A stretch of DNA of 64,000 nucleotides from NCBI RefSeq assembly GCF_030542105.1, contig NZ_JAUOFB010000004.1:124001-188000 (forward strand), read 5' to 3'. Each line of letters begins with the position of its first letter. Position 1 is the stretch's first letter. Under the pieces are notes generated by a model. The model did no database searches, had not been told where the DNA came from, and worked only from the letters and a program-made list of their open reading frames with translations. Source of the stretch: Hymenobacter sp. BT730. Lineage in GTDB: Bacteria; Bacteroidota; Bacteroidia; Cytophagales; Hymenobacteraceae. The translations under genes were made by a program, and so were the position numbers. Shown here piece after piece: positions 61,513 to 64,000 of this stretch.

Positions 61513-62343
61513 ATGGCATTATCTGCTCCCGACCTCAGCACCCGTCCCATCGGGGTTTTTGATAGCGGCATCGGCGGCCTGACTGTGGCGCGCGCTGTTA
61601 GCCGCGTGCTTCCGCATGAGCGGCTCGTATACTTCGGCGACACCGCCCACCTGCCTTACGGCGACAAAAGTACTGCTGCCATTCAGGCCTACTCAGTCAA
61701 AATCTGTGATTTGCTGCTCAAGCAACATTGCAAGGTCATTCTCATTGCCTGTAACTCTGCCTCGGCTGCGGCCTATGAGCTGGTGCGGGAGTATGTAGGT
61801 AGTAAGGCTCGGGTACTGAATGTAATTGACCCTATTGTAGCGCATGTAGGCGCCACCTATGCTAACCGGACGGTTGGGCTCATTGGCACCAAGCAAACTG
61901 TAAACAGCAACGTATACCGCAAGAAAATAGACGACCTGGACGTGGGCGTTGAGCTACATTCGCTGGCCACCCCGCTGCTGGCGCCCATGATTGAAGAAGG
62001 CTTCTTTAACAATACTATTTCGGACAACATCATCCGGACATACCTCACCAACCCCTTGTTGGAAAATATTGAGGCGTTGGTGCTGGCCTGCACGCATTAC
62101 CCCTTGATTAAAAAGCAGATAGCTGATTTTTACCAGGGTAAAGTAGATGTATTGGATGCTTCCGATGTAGTGGCGGAACATGTGCGGCACTATTTAAAGG
62201 AAAACCATCTGGCCGCCAAGGCTGGGAGTACTTCCCCGGTTCACCACTTTTACGTATCGGACTTCACCAGCTCCTTTGAGCAAAGTACCCGTATTTTCTT
62301 TGATCAGGAAGTACAGCTGGAGCATTACCCCTTGTGGGAGTAA
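61513..62343 (+). CDS. murI: glutamate racemase
   Basis: 276 residues. Makes D-glutamate for peptidoglycan. The two catalytic Cys are Cys80 (IACNSASA) and Cys193 (ACTHYPL); FDSGIGGLTV opens the N-domain and YFGDTAHLPYG follows. A TACCTTG -7-like site (61499-61505) lies eight bases before the ATG, another case of a promoter almost touching the start. Cytoplasmic, monocistronic. Confidence 0.95.
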   Translation: MALSAPDLSTRPIGVFDSGIGGLTVARAVSRVLPHERLVYFGDTAHLPYGDKSTAAIQAYSVKICDLLLKQHCKVILIACNSASAAAYELVREYVGSKARVLNVIDPIVAHVGATYANRTVGLIGTKQTVNSNVYRKKIDDLDVGVELHSLATPLLAPMIEEGFFNNTISDNIIRTYLTNPLLENIEALVLACTHYPLIKKQIADFYQGKVDVLDASDVVAEHVRHYLKENHLAAKAGSTSPVHHFYVSDFTSSFEQSTRIFFDQEVQLEHYPLWE

Positions 62344-62398
62344 GGAAATTAGAGAACCGGGGCGTTGAATGCCTTTGTGTGAGTTTCCGGGTAAAGTA

Positions 62399-62686
62399 TT
62401 AAGAAGCAGGGGCACTGGTTGTCCAAAGCTGCCGGAGGATTGAAAGCCCCTCCAATACCAGTGCCCGTTGTGCTTCCCAGCTTTGGTGGTTGTGTGGGGA
62501 AGGGGCCAGTAACTCCAGGATATCATCTGCGCGATGGGGCAGGTTTGGCTCCTGGGCCAAATGGGAGAAAAGAAAGGAGCGGGCCTGCTCAAGCGGACTG
62601 TGCCTGTTTCCTTCGCCAGAATTGGACGCTTCATCCAAGGCAGTACCGTAGAACTCTATTTGGGCTAGAAGGCCGGAAATATCCAT
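62399..62686 (-). CDS. small hypothetical protein
   Basis: 95 residues, helical, no signal or membrane segment (ISGLLAQIEFYGTALDEASNSGEGNRHSPLEQARSFLFSHL, then ALVLEGLSILRQLW). Family not recognised. Convergent with murI, stops 56 bases apart. Coding confidence rests on balanced codon use only. Confidence 0.5.
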   Translation of the reverse strand: MDISGLLAQIEFYGTALDEASNSGEGNRHSPLEQARSFLFSHLAQEPNLPHRADDILELLAPSPHNHQSWEAQRALVLEGLSILRQLWTTSAPAS

Positions 62687-62904
62687 GTTGAACAGTGCAT
62701 TTGTAGGAGAACCGGCGCCAGTTTAGCTATAATATTCTATTAATTATTTACACGGAGCCGTTTGAGCAGACCCTCGCCTTGCAAGGGGTTATCACTCTGC
62801 GGCTTCATAGGGCTAGTATTGCGCCACTTTAGTTGCTTTAAAATGGCCTGGAGTAAAACCAGCCGTGAAAAGGATTATTAACGAATCATCCAGATTCAGC
62901 GTAG

Positions 62905-62912
62905 TAGCTTTG
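62905..62912 (+). promoter_or_regulatory. -7 element for the next gene
   Basis: TAGCTTTG matches TAnnTTTG; ATG is 35 bases downstream. No good -33 was seen. Confidence 0.4.
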
Positions 62913-62947
62913 CGCCTCAGCTTCCTGCTTATCTGGCACACCTACTT

Positions 62948-63364
62948 ATGTCCTTGTCTTTACGCCTGTATTTTGAGAATCCGGTTGGTCGTATACTGGA
63001 GCACCCGGATGGGTACGCGGTAGTGCAATACCATGCTGGCAAACGGGAATTAGACTATCTGCAGGCATTTTTACGGCATACCGGGCAACTGTTGCAGTTG
63101 CGTGGCTGGAACCGACTGCTAGGGGACCAGCGTCAGATGTCTCCCTATACAGAGGAAGAAGGGCAATGGATTGTGGACTATTGGCTTTCCCACCAGAACC
63201 AGGGACGTGAGGTATATGGCGCTGTTATCCTGCCAGAGGACGAATTTGCCCGCCTTTCTGTGGACTTAGTAGAGCAGGAAGCCAAAGCTGCGGCCCTTAC
63301 CTACCGCCTCTTTAAGAATGAGGCTGATGCGTTGGTATGGTTACGACAAATTCCTGCCGCCTAG
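62948..63364 (+). CDS. hypothetical protein, possibly STAS/SpoIIAA-like
   Basis: 138 residues, no signal. Order of elements (GRILEHPDGYAVVQYHAGKRELDYLQAFLRHTGQLLQLRGWNRLLGDQRQMSPYTEEEGQWIVDYWL) recalls the STAS/SpoIIAA-like or DUF-type small alpha/beta domains in Hymenobacter-like genomes. The family is not certain. Followed by a short gap and the convergent GAF gene. Confidence 0.6.
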   Translation: MSLSLRLYFENPVGRILEHPDGYAVVQYHAGKRELDYLQAFLRHTGQLLQLRGWNRLLGDQRQMSPYTEEEGQWIVDYWLSHQNQGREVYGAVILPEDEFARLSVDLVEQEAKAAALTYRLFKNEADALVWLRQIPAA

Positions 63365-63495
63365 AAAAAGGGACTTTGGCTTCCGCCTGCTTTCAATTTG
63401 CAGGGGTATCCTTCTACCAATTTAACGTAGATAACTACCCACGACCATTCTAGCTCGCGGATATACTATTAGAAATCGAGAGTTAACAAGTGCCC

Positions 63496-64000
63496 TTAAG
63501 CTTTGGTAGCGAGTTGCTTTTCCAACTCGGCAACCCGGCGGAGTGCTTCGGCCTGGATAGTGCGGGCGGCCAAGCGTAGTTCTATCTCATCCATTATAAT
63601 ACCGGCCATATCCTGCAACACCTGTTTCTGCGGCTCAGTTAAATAGCGGGGCTTTCTATCAATGATGCAAAAAGTACCCAGCTTATATCCTTCCTGCGTG
63701 ATAAGTGGCGCCGCGGCATAGAACTGCAGGCCAAACTCACCGGCCACTAACGGGTTAGTCAAAGTGCGTGGGTCGCGGCGAGCATCTTCTACCAGATACA
63801 CTTCGTCGGATAGGATAGCAGAGGCGCACAGGCCCGGGTCCCGACCAATTTGCTCTACGTCCAGCCCGTGGTGCGACCTAAACCAGATACGGTCCTCATC
63901 CACGAGGCTAATAATGGCAATAGGCATATTGAATACCTTAGCAGCCAGCGCCGCCATACGGTTCATGCTGCCATCGGGCGGGGTGTCCAGAATGTCATAG
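63496..64000 (-). CDS. single-domain GAF protein (5' end cut by window)
   Basis: The frame is open from the right edge (YDILDTPPDGS at 63967-63999) to the stop at 63496. It is a clear paralogue of the GAF protein at 20334: FNMPIAIISLVDEDRIWFRSHHGLDVEQIGRDPGLCASAILSDEVYLVEDARRDPRTLTNPLVAG, then FCIIDRKPRYLTEPQKQVLQDMAGIIMDEIELRLAAR. No output domain is visible; a short coiled tail (ALRRVAELEKQLATKA) ends it. The start lies outside the window, most likely a further 17-20 codons away by comparison with the paralogue. Confidence 0.85.
   Translation of the reverse strand, partial: YDILDTPPDGSMNRMAALAAKVFNMPIAIISLVDEDRIWFRSHHGLDVEQIGRDPGLCASAILSDEVYLVEDARRDPRTLTNPLVAGEFGLQFYAAAPLITQEGYKLGTFCIIDRKPRYLTEPQKQVLQDMAGIIMDEIELRLAARTIQAEALRRVAELEKQLATKA

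Noticed and set aside
1..64000. tRNA or rRNA genes, insertion sequences, integrases, prophage or defence genes
   Set aside because: No cloverleaf with TTCRANTC arms, no transposase or recombinase motifs, and no phage structural genes were recognised on either strand.

Overview
The window reads as chromosome of a pigmented-Cytophagales type Bacteroidota, most like Hymenobacter (an inference from gene content; no database was consulted). Supporting signs are a protein with a C-terminal type IX secretion sorting domain, a DUF4296 lipoprotein, BatA/BatD/DUF58 genes, a menaquinone gene (menC), many short signal-peptide proteins, promoters of the Bacteroidota form TTG-N18-TAnnTTTG, and high GC for the phylum with abrupt AT-rich islands. 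No rRNA, tRNA, CRISPR array, transposase, integrase or phage gene was found.

Layout. 1-9600: truncated rluF, small unknowns, proline iminopeptidase, serine hydrolase, yebC, hutG, a secreted NGG-repeat protein, an MBL hydrolase and a low-complexity lipoprotein. 9.9-13.4 kb: hutU, followed by AT-rich small membrane genes and a second partial copy of the hutU 3' end, then an F420-type reductase. 13.6-19.9 kb: membrane proteins, AraC regulator, GH13 amylase, NmrA and glyoxalase proteins. 20-24 kb: GAF protein, voltage-gated-type K+ channel with a zinc ribbon, SDR, BLUF photoreceptor, cold-shock protein. 24-31.5 kb: ODP-type MBL protein, ctlX, hydrolase/phosphoribosyltransferase pair, mqo, pncA with a 2H phosphoesterase, cupin, DUF1232. 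31.5-41.4 kb: T9SS cargo protein, hutI, yggS, the DUF58-BatD-BatA set, csaA, DUF922 protease-like protein, MATE exporter. 41.5-45 kb: ergothioneine genes egtB and egtD with a PLP enzyme. 45-50 kb: menC, aspartyl protease, acyltransferase, HSL-type hydrolase. 50-57 kb: phasin-like protein, ubiB, an unusual accessory interval, then pgm. 57-64 kb: hppD, two small conserved genes, ABC-F protein, murI and a second GAF protein cut by the window end.

Pathways. Three of the four histidine-degradation genes (hutG, hutU, hutI) lie in the window but are dispersed over 28 kb; hutH was not seen. Ergothioneine synthesis (egtB, egtD, perhaps the adjacent PLP enzyme) also uses histidine. menC supplies menaquinone, the electron acceptor of Mqo. 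hppD begins homogentisate formation from tyrosine.

The most unusual feature is a pattern seen twice. Behind hutU and behind ubiB, AT-rich single-gene inserts are bordered by extra, diverged copies of the 3' end of the neighbouring housekeeping gene. In the ubiB-pgm interval the repeated unit is ubiB tail, one minus-strand AT-rich gene, then a copy of the pgm terminator, and two such units abut at a chimeric junction. This looks like repeated capture of accessory genes at gene 3' ends without a recognisable recombinase.
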